Shown here piece after piece: positions 1-7,379 of a stretch of DNA of 38,295 nt; position 1 is the stretch's first letter; each line of letters opens with the position of its first letter. A model generated the notes under the pieces. The model did not search any database. It saw only the letters and a program-made list of their open reading frames with translations, and had not been told where the DNA came from. The position numbers and the translations under genes are program-made. The stretch is from Chryseobacterium luteum. Lineage in GTDB: Bacteria > Bacteroidota > Bacteroidia > Flavobacteriales > Weeksellaceae. The DNA is taken from positions 1 to 38,295 of the forward strand of contig NZ_JPRO01000027.1 of the NCBI RefSeq assembly GCF_000737785.1, in the 5' to 3' direction.

Positions 1-207
1 AGCTTTGCGACTTTGCGATTTTCCAACAAAAAAGTTTAAACAAATTCATTAAAATGAAAGTAAAACTGCAAAGATGGAATCAATCCTTTAATCTGTTTAG
101 TAATATCTGATTCTTTTTCCCGCTTCTTAAAGCAACGACAATGCTCTCAGATAAATGTAATAATCTAAGTTCAACAATAAAACTGGCTTATAAACTTGGG
201 AATACTC

Positions 208-1134
208 TTAATTCTGGGAATTCTCTTCAGCTTCTTCCATCAACTTTATATAGTTTGCGTAACGGGAATATTGGATTTCCCCGGTTTCCAGGGCATCCAG
301 AACGGCACATTTCGGCTCTTTAATGTGAAGACAGTTGTGGAATTTGCACTCTTTTCTTTTTTTGAAGATCTCAGGGAAGTAATGCTGCACTTCTTCTTTT
401 TCGATGTCGATCATGGCAAACTCGCGTACACCGGGTGTATCGATCACGTTGCCGCCGAAATCCCAGAAATGCATCTGAGCGAAGGTGGTGGTATGCTTTC
501 CTTTGAGGTGGGTATCTGAAATTTCAGAAGTTTTTAAATTCAAACCCGGCTGCAAAGCATTCACCAGTGTAGATTTTCCACATCCTGAATGTCCGAAGAA
601 TACGGAGGTTCTATCTTTAAGAAGTTCCTGAAGCTGATCAAAATTCAGTTTGGAATAGGATGAAGTTTCTAAAGTATCATACCCGATTTCCTGATAAAGA
701 AATTCTATATCTTTTACAAGTTCTATTTCTTCTTCGTTCAGAACGTCGATTTTGTTGAACAGGATCAAAGGTTTGATGTTATAGGCTTCACAGCATGCCA
801 GAAAACGGTCAAGGAATCCCAATGAGGTTTCAGGATGCTTTAAGGTGAAAATAAAGCAGGCAAGATCTATATTGGAAGCAATGATGTGGGCTTCTTTTGA
901 AAGGTTTACGGATTTCCTGATCAGGTAATTGGTACGTTGCTCAATTTTGGTGATCCAGGCTACATCGTCCTGCTCTAACTGAAATTCAACAAAATCTCCT
1001 ACGGCAAGCGGATTGGTAAGCCTTGTCTTGATGAGTTTGAATTTGCCCCGGATCCTGGCTTCGAAAATTGTATCGGTTCCGAATTCCATGACCTGATACC
1101 AGCTGCCTGTAGATTTAATGATTTTTCCTTTCAT
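208..1134 (-). CDS. rsgA: Ribosome small subunit-dependent GTPase RsgA
   Basis: Circularly permuted GTPase that acts in late maturation of the 30S ribosomal subunit in the cytoplasm. An N-terminal OB-fold (about residues 1-70) is followed by the G motifs in permuted order: NKID at 127-130 (G4), P-loop GHSGCGKST at 181-189 (G1), HTTT near 214-217 (G2) and DTPG at 232-235 (G3). The C-terminal zinc knuckle is C263, C268, H270, C276. The length of 308 residues is normal for the family. A TATATTTG -7 box on the minus strand at 1149-1156 would put transcription start about 8 nt before the ATG, so the mRNA is nearly leaderless. The 19-bp inverted repeat beginning at 1158 abuts this promoter. Confidence 0.96.
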   Translation of the reverse strand: MKGKIIKSTGSWYQVMEFGTDTIFEARIRGKFKLIKTRLTNPLAVGDFVEFQLEQDDVAWITKIEQRTNYLIRKSVNLSKEAHIIASNIDLACFIFTLKHPETSLGFLDRFLACCEAYNIKPLILFNKIDVLNEEEIELVKDIEFLYQEIGYDTLETSSYSKLNFDQLQELLKDRTSVFFGHSGCGKSTLVNALQPGLNLKTSEISDTHLKGKHTTTFAQMHFWDFGGNVIDTPGVREFAMIDIEKEEVQHYFPEIFKKRKECKFHNCLHIKEPKCAVLDALETGEIQYSRYANYIKLMEEAEENSQN

Positions 1135-1157
1135 ATGATAATTGGCTACAAATATAA

Positions 1158-1294
1158 GGAATTAGGGATTAGGAATCTAGTTGAAAACACATCAAATAAT
1201 TCTTCTCTGATCATGAAATCTCAAGCCCCATTATTTATATGTGAAAAAGACTTCAGAAAAAGTCTCTCCAGCTACATTCCTAATCCCTAATTCC
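1158..1294. repeat. 137-bp element bounded by perfect 19-bp inverted repeats
   Basis: GGAATTAGGGATTAGGAAT at 1158-1176 is the exact complement of ATTCCTAATCCCTAATTCC at 1276-1294, with 99 nt between. The spacer contains a smaller hairpin (AGACTT..AAGTCT). It lies between the rsgA start and the DAHP synthase stop and has no ORF. It has the look of a MITE or REP-type palindromic element. It differs from the palindromes at 22-31 kb. Confidence 0.8.
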
Positions 1295-1312
1295 AAATTC
1301 TGAACTACCCTA

Positions 1313-2392
1313 TTACCTGTCAATCATAATACTGTTCTGTACTTCAATAGACTCTTCATGGATTGCTTTGAAAACCTTCTCAATAAATTCCTGAGACATT
1401 CCGGTTTCTTTTGCCTTCTGGGTTGCGTATTCTGTGATTACTTTCCATCTTTCAGGCTGGAATATTGCGATATCATTCTCTTTTTTAAGCTTACCGATTT
1501 TTTCAGAGATCTTCATTCTTTGGGAAAGAAGTTCGATCAGCTGGAAATCAAGATCAGAGATCAGGGTTCGGTGTCTTCCCATTTCGTTATCGAAACCTGC
1601 AATTCCTGAATTTCGTACTTTTAAATTTCCGATTAATTCCGCCAATACTTCCGGGGTGATCTGCTGTGAGGCATCGCTCCATGCTTCATCCGGGTTGCAG
1701 TGGGTTTCAATAATTGCTCCCTGGTATCCTACGTTCAGCGCTTCCTGTGTGATATCTGCAAGACCTGTCCTGTTTCCGCAGATGTGGGAAGGATCGATCA
1801 GCATTGGAATATCGGGGAACTGGCTTTTGAAATCAAGGGCGATCTGCCAGTTGGGGTTATTCCTGTATTTTGTTTTCTGGTAGGTTGAAAATCCCCTGTG
1901 AATCACCCCCAGGTTTTTAATATCCTGTCCTAAAAGTCTTTCTAAAGCACCAACCCATAAAGCCAGGTCGGGGTTTACAGGGTTTTTCACGAATACCGGT
2001 TTGTCTGTACCTCTCAAAGCCATCGCAATTTCCTGAACCGTAAAAGGGTTCACAGTAGAACGTGCTCCGATCCAAAGGACATCCACATCAGCTTCTAAAG
2101 CTGCAAATACGTGGTGAGCATTGGCTACTTCTGTGGCAGTCTTGAATCCGTATTCTTCTTTTACTTTTTTCAGCCAATTCAGGCCGATTACACCTACTCC
2201 TTCAAAACCGTTCGGCTTGGTACGCGGTTTCCAGATCCCTGCACGGAAAATAGATACCTGGGCATTGGTTTCTCTTATTCTTCTGGCGGTCTCCAGCATC
2301 TGAGCTTCACTTTCCGCGCTGCATGGCCCTGCGATCATTAACGGCTGTGAAAGCTCATTCACCCACTCGTTTTTTACGTCTTTTAAATTCAT
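1313..2392 (-). CDS. Bifunctional DAHP synthase / chorismate mutase
   Basis: Catalyses the first step of the shikimate pathway (phosphoenolpyruvate plus erythrose-4-phosphate to DAHP) and also rearranges chorismate to prephenate, committing flux to Phe and Tyr. Residues 1 to about 260 are a type I-beta (KDO8P-like) DAHP synthase with AGPCSAES at 21-28, a RAGIWKPRTKPNGFEG stretch near 50-65, GARSTVNPF, KNPVNPD, IHRGFSTY and DPSHICGNR. Residues about 268-359 are an AroQ-type chorismate mutase helix bundle. This fusion order is known from Bacteroidota, where the mutase domain also mediates allosteric control. Upstream is a leader of about 370 nt coding for a Phe/Tyr-rich peptide, which suggests attenuation by aromatic amino acid supply. 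Confidence 0.95.
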   Translation of the reverse strand: MNLKDVKNEWVNELSQPLMIAGPCSAESEAQMLETARRIRETNAQVSIFRAGIWKPRTKPNGFEGVGVIGLNWLKKVKEEYGFKTATEVANAHHVFAALEADVDVLWIGARSTVNPFTVQEIAMALRGTDKPVFVKNPVNPDLALWVGALERLLGQDIKNLGVIHRGFSTYQKTKYRNNPNWQIALDFKSQFPDIPMLIDPSHICGNRTGLADITQEALNVGYQGAIIETHCNPDEAWSDASQQITPEVLAELIGNLKVRNSGIAGFDNEMGRHRTLISDLDFQLIELLSQRMKISEKIGKLKKENDIAIFQPERWKVITEYATQKAKETGMSQEFIEKVFKAIHEESIEVQNSIMIDR

Positions 2393-2506
2393 ATTTTAAA
2401 TTTATTGTTTTTTATTTTTCTTGAATTAACAGCAATAGTCCTTTCATTATAAAATTTATTTTATAATTCTTTTCAAAAAATGCCGTTCAAAATGGTTTAA
2501 AGGAAT

Positions 2507-2536
2507 CAGGAAAATAAAAGGACTTTACTTTTCCTG
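2507..2536 (-). promoter_or_regulatory. Hairpin in leader, candidate (anti)terminator
   Basis: CAGGAAAA and TTTTCCTG form the base of a 14-position stem with two mismatches and a tiny loop. It starts 22 nt after the stop codon of the aromatic leader peptide. On the minus strand it is not followed by a U-run, so termination at this point is not demonstrated. Confidence 0.45.
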
Positions 2537-2558
2537 TATTTTTTGGAAAGAAATTCAG

Positions 2559-2687
2559 TTAGCAGTACCAATAAAATCGATAATACGTTCTGAAATTTCT
2601 ATAATAGAAAGCAGAAAAACTAAAGTAACCGCTAAAATAATTAGCGGGTGCAAAATGATACAGATATGGCTTTAATAATTTTTCCAC
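2559..2687 (-). CDS. Phe/Tyr-rich leader peptide, 42 codons, GTG start
   Basis: An unlisted short ORF starting at GTG (2687-2685) and ending at TAA (2561-2559). It encodes 42 residues, of which 10 are Tyr, 7 Phe and 1 Trp. The aromatic run is densest in the last 26 codons, ending Y-Y-R-F-Y-W-Y-C. It sits between a good promoter and the DAHP synthase/chorismate mutase gene, whose end products are Phe and Tyr. Leader peptides rich in the regulated amino acid are the hallmark of transcription attenuation (pheA, trp, his and thr leaders). No ATG is in frame upstream, because a stop precedes the GTT about 20 codons before, so GTG is the best start. Confidence 0.7.
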   Translation of the reverse strand: MEKLLKPYLYHFAPANYFSGYFSFSAFYYRNFRTYYRFYWYC

Positions 2688-2770
2688 CTGGATTCTGAAA
2701 CTTCTGTTTGTTAGCTTTTCTAAATCTGATTTGTTTTTGTCAAAAACTTATTTTTCACAAAAATATTTGA

Positions 2771-2800
2771 CAAAGATATAAAAAAACTCAATCTGACAAA
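2771..2800 (-). promoter_or_regulatory. Promoter for the DAHP synthase leader
   Basis: On the minus strand TTTG (2800-2797), 18 nt, then TATCTTTG (2778-2771) matches the Bacteroidota primary sigma consensus TTTG-N19-TAnnTTTG. It lies just after the end of the dnaX reading frame. Confidence 0.6.
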
Positions 2801-2825
2801 AGAAAATTATGATAAATACAAAACG

Positions 2826-3443
2826 TTAAGTCAAATCAAACTTCATTAAATCATCAAGATCTTTTAAAAGCGGATTTTTTTCGATAAATTTTTCGAATAT
2901 TTTTCTTTTGGTAACCACTTCAATTTTAAGATTATCAAAATCCCGCTGGTAATCTATTTCAATGGTGTGGTTGTGAACTTTGGTTTTGAAATGGTTGAAA
3001 AATTCTCCGGCGATCTTGTCGAATTCAACTTTGGCAGAATCTGAAGGGTATAAAATTTTAATGGTATTTTCTCCTGCTTTGATCAGTTTGAATGTTTTTA
3101 CAGCATTGAAGATAAAGCTGTTTCTGGTCTGAAGCTGCTTGAGCATAAGGTTCCATTCCATCTGGAGATCGGTTTCTGTAAAATGGTTCTGGGGTAGATT
3201 TTCAGCTTTTACAGCCTGTTTTTCTTCTTTTACTTCTTCTACTTCTTTATTCAGAAAAGAATTGATGCTGAAACCGGATGATATTCCCTGTTTTGATAAG
3301 GGTTTTGTAGTCTTTACGACAGTTTGCTGAACGGGTTCAGGTTCAGTATGTTTTTCTACTTTCGCTTCTTTTTCTACGGGAGCTTTTTCAGGAATCATTT
3401 TTACTTCCTGCTTCTCACTGAGAAACGGAGCTAGTATTAAGAA
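2826..3443 (-). CDS. dnaX: dnaX tau-specific C-terminal part, read in the -1 frame
   Basis: This is the continuation of dnaX after a -1 shift at the A10 run, not a separate gene. The open frame joins without a stop to the upstream frame through KKKK-F-L. The combined product from 4522 to 2826 is exactly 565 codons plus stop. Residues after the junction are a charged, Lys/Glu/Pro-rich linker followed by a folded C-terminal domain of about 120 residues that resembles the C-termini of flavobacterial DnaX proteins. In bacteria this part of tau binds the polymerase alpha subunit and the helicase. An internal ATG at 3398 exists but starts inside the linker. Confidence 0.75.
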   Translation of the reverse strand, partial: FLILAPFLSEKQEVKMIPEKAPVEKEAKVEKHTEPEPVQQTVVKTTKPLSKQGISSGFSINSFLNKEVEEVKEEKQAVKAENLPQNHFTETDLQMEWNLMLKQLQTRNSFIFNAVKTFKLIKAGENTIKILYPSDSAKVEFDKIAGEFFNHFKTKVHNHTIEIDYQRDFDNLKIEVVTKRKIFEKFIEKNPLLKDLDDLMKFDLT

Positions 3444-3454
3444 CTTTTTTTTTT
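3412..3454 (-). promoter_or_regulatory. dnaX slippery A10 run with downstream hairpin
   Basis: On the minus strand ten A residues (3454-3445) are followed by G. The zero frame reads Lys-Lys-Lys-Ser-Ser-stop. Slipping back by one, or transcripts carrying one extra A, reads into the 2826-3443 frame. A small hairpin TTCTC-AGT-GAGAA (3424-3412) begins 20 nt downstream. Programmed -1 shifting (E. coli) and transcriptional slippage on A9 (Thermus) are both known at dnaX. A homopolymer sequencing error remains an alternative. Confidence 0.6.
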
Positions 3455-4522
3455 AGTATCGCCTAAATTAGCCGTCAGGGAAGACAGCTGCATAAGTGCA
3501 ATTTCTACTGTAAGTCTTGGATTTTTGGAATTTTTATAATTAATATCCGCATGGTTGCAGATCTCGACGGCGTCGATAAGCTGCTGGGCATTCCATTTCT
3601 GCCCTTGCTCCACGAATTTAAGCCTGGTCCTCTCCCCGACTTCAATAAGCTCTATTGTTCTGGCATTCTGGGCCATCATGAGATCTCTGAAGTGGTTTCC
3701 CAATCCGGCAATGAAGATATGGGGATCGAAGCCTTTTTTCACGATTTCGTTAAAGGCAAAAAGCACTTCGGGGATTTTGTTTTCCTTAGCCAGATCCACT
3801 ATATTGAGATACTGGTCATAATCAAGGATATTGAGTACTTCGGCAGCTTTGGCCAGTGTGATGTTTTTCTGGGAAAACGTGGAAAGCCTGTCGAAAATGG
3901 AAAGTGCATCTCTCAGGGCGCCATCGGCTTTCTGAGCAATGAGATACAGCGCATCGTCTTCGTAAAGGATATTTTCTTTTTGGGCAATATTTCTTAAATG
4001 TACCTGAATGTCTTCAATAACAATTCTCTTGAAGTCATAAATCTGACAACGCGATAAAATGGTAGGAATTATTTTGTGCTTTTCTGTGGTGGCCAAAATA
4101 AAAATAGCGTGTGCAGGCGGTTCTTCAAGTGTTTTAAGGAAGGCATTGAAGGCTGCAGAAGACAGCATGTGCACCTCATCAATAATATAGACTTTATATT
4201 TACCTACCTGAGGCGCAAAGCGGACCTGATCTATCAGCTCCCTGATATCATCCACGGAATTGTTGGAAGCTGCATCTAATTCATAGATGTTATAGGCAAA
4301 GCCATCTTCTGAAACTGAGCCGTCCTTTTCATTGATCTTCCTGGCCAGGATCCTGGCACACGTGGTTTTACCCACTCCTCTCGGACCGCAGAAAAGTAAT
4401 GCCTGAGCCAGCTGATTTTCACCAATAGCATGTTCTAAGGTATCTGTAATATGAGATTGCCCTACTACAGTATCAAACTGCTGCGGACGGTATTTTCTTG
4501 CAGATACGATAAAATTTTCCAT
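3437..4522 (-). CDS. dnaX: DNA polymerase III gamma/tau subunit, short form
   Basis: AAA+ ATPase of the clamp loader, which opens the beta clamp and loads it at primer-template junctions. The Walker A motif GPRGVGKTT is near residues 45-53, Walker B is IIDEVHML, sensor 1 lies in LATTE, and the SRC motif (TILSRCQ) follows. Domain III runs to about residue 345. The four-Cys zinc module usual between Walker A and Walker B is absent: that segment has no cysteines. The zero frame ends at residue 361 right after the A10 run with KKKSS, giving a gamma-like product of domains I-III. The full tau needs a -1 shift. A TATTTTTG -7 box lies at 4527-4534, so the leader is short. Confidence 0.93.
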   Translation of the reverse strand: MENFIVSARKYRPQQFDTVVGQSHITDTLEHAIGENQLAQALLFCGPRGVGKTTCARILARKINEKDGSVSEDGFAYNIYELDAASNNSVDDIRELIDQVRFAPQVGKYKVYIIDEVHMLSSAAFNAFLKTLEEPPAHAIFILATTEKHKIIPTILSRCQIYDFKRIVIEDIQVHLRNIAQKENILYEDDALYLIAQKADGALRDALSIFDRLSTFSQKNITLAKAAEVLNILDYDQYLNIVDLAKENKIPEVLFAFNEIVKKGFDPHIFIAGLGNHFRDLMMAQNARTIELIEVGERTRLKFVEQGQKWNAQQLIDAVEICNHADINYKNSKNPRLTVEIALMQLSSLTANLGDTKKKSS

Positions 4523-4620
4523 TGGTCAAAAATAAGAAATATAGTTTTAATCTGAAAATTAAAAGTTTTCAAATTATCAACAAAAATTTATTTTCGGTAA
4601 AATTGGAAAACTTTTAATCA

Positions 4621-5253
4621 TTATTTTTTCATTTGGTAAGCAAAATCTATAATATCAACAATAGCTTTTTCTATTTCAGATCTTCCTGCATCAGTCTTCA
4701 TATCAAGACCGCAAAATTCACTTGCATTATACGCGGGATAAAGGTTCAGATAATAAACTCCTGATACAATCAGTGCAATAATTGCTCTGAATTTCTTTGC
4801 ATCTTCTCCGAAATAAGGATCTGTAACGTTTCCGAACAGGTCGGCCCCTACAGCTTCTCTCTGGTCTACCAGCTTTCTAAGTATTGGCTTGCTTTCGGAA
4901 AGTTCCCACAGGATAATTTTCTGAAGCTCTTTATTTTTTTTCAGGTTCTCAAACTGCATGAGAATTCCCTGGGTTAATGTTTCTTTGCCTTTTCCAATCT
5001 GTACTTCTTCTTCTATATTCGGGCTGAATTTGCTCCAATAATCCTGAGATCTGATATATTCGTCAATAAGTTTATCTGTACTTCCAAAATACTCATAGAT
5101 AAGCTTTTTGTCGAAACCTGCCACTGCTGCAATCTTGCTTACTTTCAAGCCTGAGTAACCTTTTACTCTAAGAATTTTACCCACTGCAGCCAGCAGTTTT
5201 TGTTTTGTTTTTTCTTTGTCCCTAATGGGGCCTTGCACTACTTTTCTAGGCAT
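4621..5253 (-). CDS. TetR/AcrR family transcriptional regulator
   Basis: A protein of 210 residues with a TetR DNA-binding domain at about residues 14-65: the helix-turn-helix SKIAAVAGFDKKLIYEYFGS is followed by a Lys/Ile-rich helix. The C-terminal ligand-binding half is not close to any family I recognise. The gene starts 3 nt after the stop of the alpha-oxoamine synthase gene and must be cotranscribed with it, so a role in controlling that lipid-linked step is likely but inferred. The ligand is unknown. Confidence 0.9.
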   Translation of the reverse strand: MPRKVVQGPIRDKEKTKQKLLAAVGKILRVKGYSGLKVSKIAAVAGFDKKLIYEYFGSTDKLIDEYIRSQDYWSKFSPNIEEEVQIGKGKETLTQGILMQFENLKKNKELQKIILWELSESKPILRKLVDQREAVGADLFGNVTDPYFGEDAKKFRAIIALIVSGVYYLNLYPAYNASEFCGLDMKTDAGRSEIEKAIVDIIDFAYQMKK

Positions 5254-5256
5254 AAT

Positions 5257-6516
5257 TTATAATTTTTTTGCAATATGCAATTTTTTATTAATATCATCAA
5301 AGACATTAAGTGTTTTGTCAAGATGCTCTTTTTCGTGTCTTGCTGTTACGCTCATTCTGATGCGTGCATCTTTTCTGGCTACTGCAGGATACATAATGGG
5401 GTTTGTATAGATTCCTTTTTCAATCAATATTCTGCCGATATCCCACATTTTATTCTGATCTCCTATCTTCACCGGAATAATTGCTGAGCACGTAATACCG
5501 GTATCCAGGCCCATATCGTCCAGACCTTTTTTGAAATAATTGATATTATTCCAAAGCCTTTCTCTCCAGATAGGCTCTTCATCGATCAAATCTATGGCTT
5601 TAACAATTCCTGCTGAGGAAGGGGGTGCTGTCGCAGAGAAAATCTGTTGTCTGGACTGAAATTTAAGGAATGACGCTATTTTTTTATTGGTAATAACAAA
5701 TCCTCCTAAATTGCCAAAAGTTTTGCTAAATGTGCCTGTGATGAAATCTACTTTATCCATTAAACCAGCCAGCTCAAGGGTTCCTCTTCCAGTTTCTCCC
5801 AAAATCCCGACACCATGTACATCATCTACCATAATATAAGCATTATACTTTCTTGCCAGATCATATATCTCATTAATACGTGAAGTGTCACCATCCTGAG
5901 AATATACTCCGTCTACAACAACAAGTTTCGTACGGTACGTACTTTCAGACATCTTCAAAATGTGTTCCAAAGCTTCCAAATTGTTGTGCGGAAATGTTTT
6001 TTTATTTGTAAAAGCACATCCTTCATGTACACTGGCATGCACTGCCATGTCCAAAATAGCGATATCTTCTTTCTGCATCAGAATCTGCAAGGTAGCACTA
6101 TTAGCGGTATATCCGGTAGTGAAAAGTACTGCTTCGTCCTCATTTCTTCCAAAAAACCCGGCAATTTTTTTTTCTAAAGCACTATGGTAATCAAAGTATC
6201 CGCCAATAAGCGGTGTAGCTCCTGTTCCGGTTCCATACTTCCCGATTCCATCAATAGCTGCCTGTTTTACTTTCGGGTGCTGCGTAAAACCTAGATAGTC
6301 GCTGGAAACAAAACTTACATATTCTTTATTCTGGTCTGCAATGTTTATATTTAATGTGGCATTGGTCCCTGAAGTATTTTTCAGTCTGTAGTTCATGTGT
6401 CCTCTGGACTTCATATGATCCAGAAACTGGTAAAAATAATCTGCTCTCTGAGCAATATCGTAGTCTGGAATGTTCTCAAAATCTTTAAATGTTGCTGTTG
6501 TAAAATCGATAGTCAT
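5257..6516 (-). CDS. Alpha-oxoamine synthase (serine palmitoyl- or cysteate acyltransferase type)
   Basis: PLP-dependent fold type I enzyme that condenses an amino acid with an acyl thioester and releases CO2. Visible features are the GTGTGATPLIGG substrate loop (95-106), the PLP-stacking His160 (AVHAS), Asp231 and His234 in VDDVHGVG, and the Schiff-base Lys265 in GTFSKTFGNLGG. The FSK form and the 419-residue length fit serine palmitoyltransferase-like members better than AONS (BioF) or KBL, and no bio or tdh gene is nearby. In flavobacteria this subfamily makes either the sphingolipid base or capnine (cysteate plus acyl group), the precursor of sulfonolipids. I cannot tell which from sequence alone. 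The residues before about 45 extend beyond the usual start of the fold. Confidence 0.85.
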   Translation of the reverse strand: MTIDFTTATFKDFENIPDYDIAQRADYFYQFLDHMKSRGHMNYRLKNTSGTNATLNINIADQNKEYVSFVSSDYLGFTQHPKVKQAAIDGIGKYGTGTGATPLIGGYFDYHSALEKKIAGFFGRNEDEAVLFTTGYTANSATLQILMQKEDIAILDMAVHASVHEGCAFTNKKTFPHNNLEALEHILKMSESTYRTKLVVVDGVYSQDGDTSRINEIYDLARKYNAYIMVDDVHGVGILGETGRGTLELAGLMDKVDFITGTFSKTFGNLGGFVITNKKIASFLKFQSRQQIFSATAPPSSAGIVKAIDLIDEEPIWRERLWNNINYFKKGLDDMGLDTGITCSAIIPVKIGDQNKMWDIGRILIEKGIYTNPIMYPAVARKDARIRMSVTARHEKEHLDKTLNVFDDINKKLHIAKKL

Positions 6517-6523
6517 CCTTAAT

Positions 6524-6572
6524 GTTGTTAATGGTTAGTTGTTAATGTTAGTTGTTTAAAGAAACAAATATA
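6524..6572 (-). promoter_or_regulatory. Leader repeats and -7 box of the oxoamine synthase operon
   Basis: A TATATTTG -7 box is on the minus strand at 6572-6565, with no good -33 TTG at the right spacing. Between it and the ATG, plus-strand GTTGTTAATG occurs twice and a partial GTTGTT follows (6524-6556), forming short tandem repeats in the 5' leader that could be a regulator-binding site. Confidence 0.35.
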
Positions 6573-6915
6573 TGATTATTTAAAGTTTTTAATATTTACA
6601 ATTATATTAAATATCATACATAAAACAAGGCATAAATGTTATGATCTGATAATCAAATTATTCGCTTGTCAATACACTTATTTTTAGTTTTAATGGTTGA
6701 TCAGTTTTTTTAAACGAATCTAAAATTATCAAAAAAAAGACAATAATAAATCACTATCCATAAATAAATCACAAAAAAAAGACAAATGTTTTCACAATTG
6801 CCTCATTTATAAATTCTTATTTTTTTCCTGTACTGCTGACCGTAAAAAATTATAGGACGATAAAGTCTGAAAAGAACTGTTGACGGTACTTTTCTCTCTA
6901 TAGACTTCAGTACAG
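6573..6915. other. AT-rich intergenic stretch
   Basis: This stretch of 343 bp separates the AraC-type gene end (6916) from the oxoamine synthase promoter. It is very AT-rich with several A-runs. I see no ORF, RNA gene or clear terminator. Confidence 0.5.
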
Positions 6916-7284
6916 TTATAATTTTAATTTGCTATTCTTTCTGAATTGTCCCGGTGTAGCTCCTGTCATTTTCTTAAAAAATTTGGAGAAATTGGAAGGA
7001 TCATAAGTAAACAATCTTGCAATTTCAGCAATAGAAATATCCGTGTCTGCAATCATCGCTTTAGCTTCAGAAATGATTTTCTCATCATAAAAATAACAAG
7101 GATGCTGGCCTTTTTCTTTTTTAATAGTGTCCGAAAGGTGTTGATGGGAAACTGCAAGCCTGCCCGCAATCTCATTGAGTTCCATAAATTCCAGCACGGC
7201 TCCGATGATCACATCCTTAACATGCTTTTCAAGGAAATCAAAATACTGCATGGTGATTTCTTCACTTCTTTTCATTATCATCAT
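6916..7284 (-). CDS. AraC-type helix-turn-helix protein, DNA-binding domain only
   Basis: The product has 122 residues and consists almost only of the two helix-turn-helix motifs of the AraC/XylS C-terminal domain (about residues 30-118). The first is LNEIAGRLAVSHQHLSDTIK and the second ISIAEIARLFTYDPSNFSKF, closing with the family signature F-K-K-M-T-G-A-T-P-G-Q-F-R. There is no N-terminal sensor domain. The start is ambiguous (ATG ATG ATA ATG region), with internal Met residues at positions 1, 2, 4 and 12. Target and inducer are unknown. Confidence 0.85.
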   Translation of the reverse strand: MMIMKRSEEITMQYFDFLEKHVKDVIIGAVLEFMELNEIAGRLAVSHQHLSDTIKKEKGQHPCYFYDEKIISEAKAMIADTDISIAEIARLFTYDPSNFSKFFKKMTGATPGQFRKNSKLKL

Positions 7285-7379
7285 TTATTTGTGGTAAAAT
7301 TAATCTATAAAAATAAAGATAAGAATAAAAAAATGCACGGTGAACTTTTCGGTCTTTACAAGCACAACTGAAATAAATT

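Larger units (their letters stand above)
2393..2766 (-). promoter_or_regulatory. Long structured leader of the DAHP synthase/chorismate mutase gene
   Basis: From the predicted promoter (-33/-7 at 2800-2771) to the ATG at 2392 the transcript has about 370 nt of leader. It holds the aromatic peptide ORF (2559-2687). Two hairpins lie inside that ORF: CCGCTAA/TTAGCGG at 2629-2647 and TTTCTA/TAGAAA at 2596-2610. A 12-of-14-pair hairpin follows at 2507-2536, and an AT-only hairpin (9 bp, 4-nt loop) at 2446-2467. The arrangement fits a ribosome-mediated attenuator, but I find no textbook GC hairpin with a U-tract, so the switch could work on translation or through a weak terminator. Confidence 0.6.

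Noticed and set aside
2412..2447. 11-codon ORF with four Leu in a row in the DAHP synthase leader
   Set aside because: Leucine is not an end product of the pathway, and the aromatic 42-codon ORF is a far better leader peptide.
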